From positions 62,001 through 126,000 of the forward strand of contig JAHHHK010000017.1 of NCBI GenBank assembly GCA_019359395.1: 64,000 nucleotides of DNA, given 5' to 3'. The notes under the pieces were generated by a model that was given only the letters and a program-made list of their open reading frames with translations, had not been told where the DNA came from and did no database searches. This document shows, piece after piece, positions 63,909 through 64,000 of this stretch. The DNA is from Komarekiella atlantica HA4396-MV6 (GTDB lineage Bacteria; Cyanobacteriota; Cyanobacteriia; Cyanobacteriales; Nostocaceae). Numbering within the stretch: the stretch's first letter is position 1; each line of letters opens with the position of its first letter. Both the position numbers and the translations under genes were made by a program.

Positions 63909-64000
63909 ATGGCAACCCAAATTGAAACACCATTTCCTAAAGAATTACGTACTCCAGAAAACTCAGCAAAAATCAGAATTATTATTAAGCAATGGACTCA
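63909..64000 (+). CDS. Start of an unidentified gene, cut by the window end
   Basis: ATG 63909 with aaggag about 10 nt upstream opens MATQIETPFPKELRTPENSA, which stays open to 64000. It is probably co-transcribed with the heme protein gene. The 30 visible residues are polar and do not identify the family. Confidence 0.5.
   Translation, partial: MATQIETPFPKELRTPENSAKIRIIIKQWT

Noticed and set aside
1-64000. tRNA, rRNA, CRISPR arrays or phage genes
   Set aside because: I looked for GTTCRA-type T loops, array-like spaced repeats and phage-type proteins and found none I could support.

Overview
The window looks like chromosomal DNA of a filamentous, heterocyst-type cyanobacterium close to Nostoc. 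Seen directly: petB/petD of the cytochrome b6f complex, a D1-processing protease (ctpA), a phycobilin lyase, nblA and an NblB-like HEAT protein, a small LuxR regulator of PedR type, many GCGATCGC (HIP1) octamers, and the 7-bp and 8-bp GC-rich tandem repeats and short palindromes typical of Nostoc intergenic DNA. I see no tRNA, rRNA, CRISPR array, transposase or phage gene. The genus is inference.

Layout. 1-5.4 kb: small secreted and membrane proteins, a gmd-glycosyltransferase pair and a DUF2264 gene interrupted by an in-frame stop. 5.6-9.4 kb: an anti-sigma/HATPase protein and the photosynthetic block petD-petB, divergent from ctpA. 9.5-17.8 kb: a metallo-beta-lactamase-fold protein lacking metal ligands, a site-2 protease, a large PAS hybrid histidine kinase and a fused molybdate transporter modBC with a tandem repeat inside its linker. 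17.8-24.3 kb: CpcS-type lyase, NblB-like HEAT protein, TPR protein, DUF711, 2OG-Fe oxygenase, sfsA and nblA, so phycobilisome assembly and degradation genes lie within 6.5 kb. 24.5-33.2 kb: dienelactone hydrolase, PhoD-like phosphatase, gluconokinase, a translationally coupled truncated HipA-like/HIRAN pair, a PfkB sugar kinase, pedR and a DUF6391 protein. 33.4-45.6 kb: sugar-nucleotide and envelope genes (glycosyltransferase, rfbB, galU, LD-carboxypeptidase), a Ser/Thr kinase, msrA, leuS, alkB and a gamma-glutamylcyclotransferase. 45.6-52 kb: ECF sigma factor with its anti-sigma, L,D-transpeptidase, ComFB-family protein, M23 peptidase and AEC transporter. 52-64 kb: a second hybrid kinase, a Tat-exported PhoD phosphatase, a 21-bp minisatellite, a GH65/beta-phosphoglucomutase fusion, a beta-helix protein, a secreted c-type heme protein and the start of one more gene.

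Themes are photosynthesis and phycobilisome maintenance (petBD, ctpA, cpcS, nblA, nblB-like, pedR), cell envelope and exopolysaccharide (gmd, rfbB, galU, glycosyltransferases, LD-carboxypeptidase, YkuD, M23, ECF sigma) and phosphate and sugar scavenging (two PhoD-type enzymes, GH65 fusion, gntK, PfkB). Intergenic DNA is rich in repeats: MITE-like elements sharing 'cttgcaaaa' ends, two short-palindrome families, heptamer and octamer runs, and a nested inverted-repeat block beside alkB. The most unusual items are the HipA-like/HIRAN pair, the octamer repeat inside modBC, the ligand-less MBL protein, the interrupted DUF2264 gene and the 11-copy 21-bp minisatellite.
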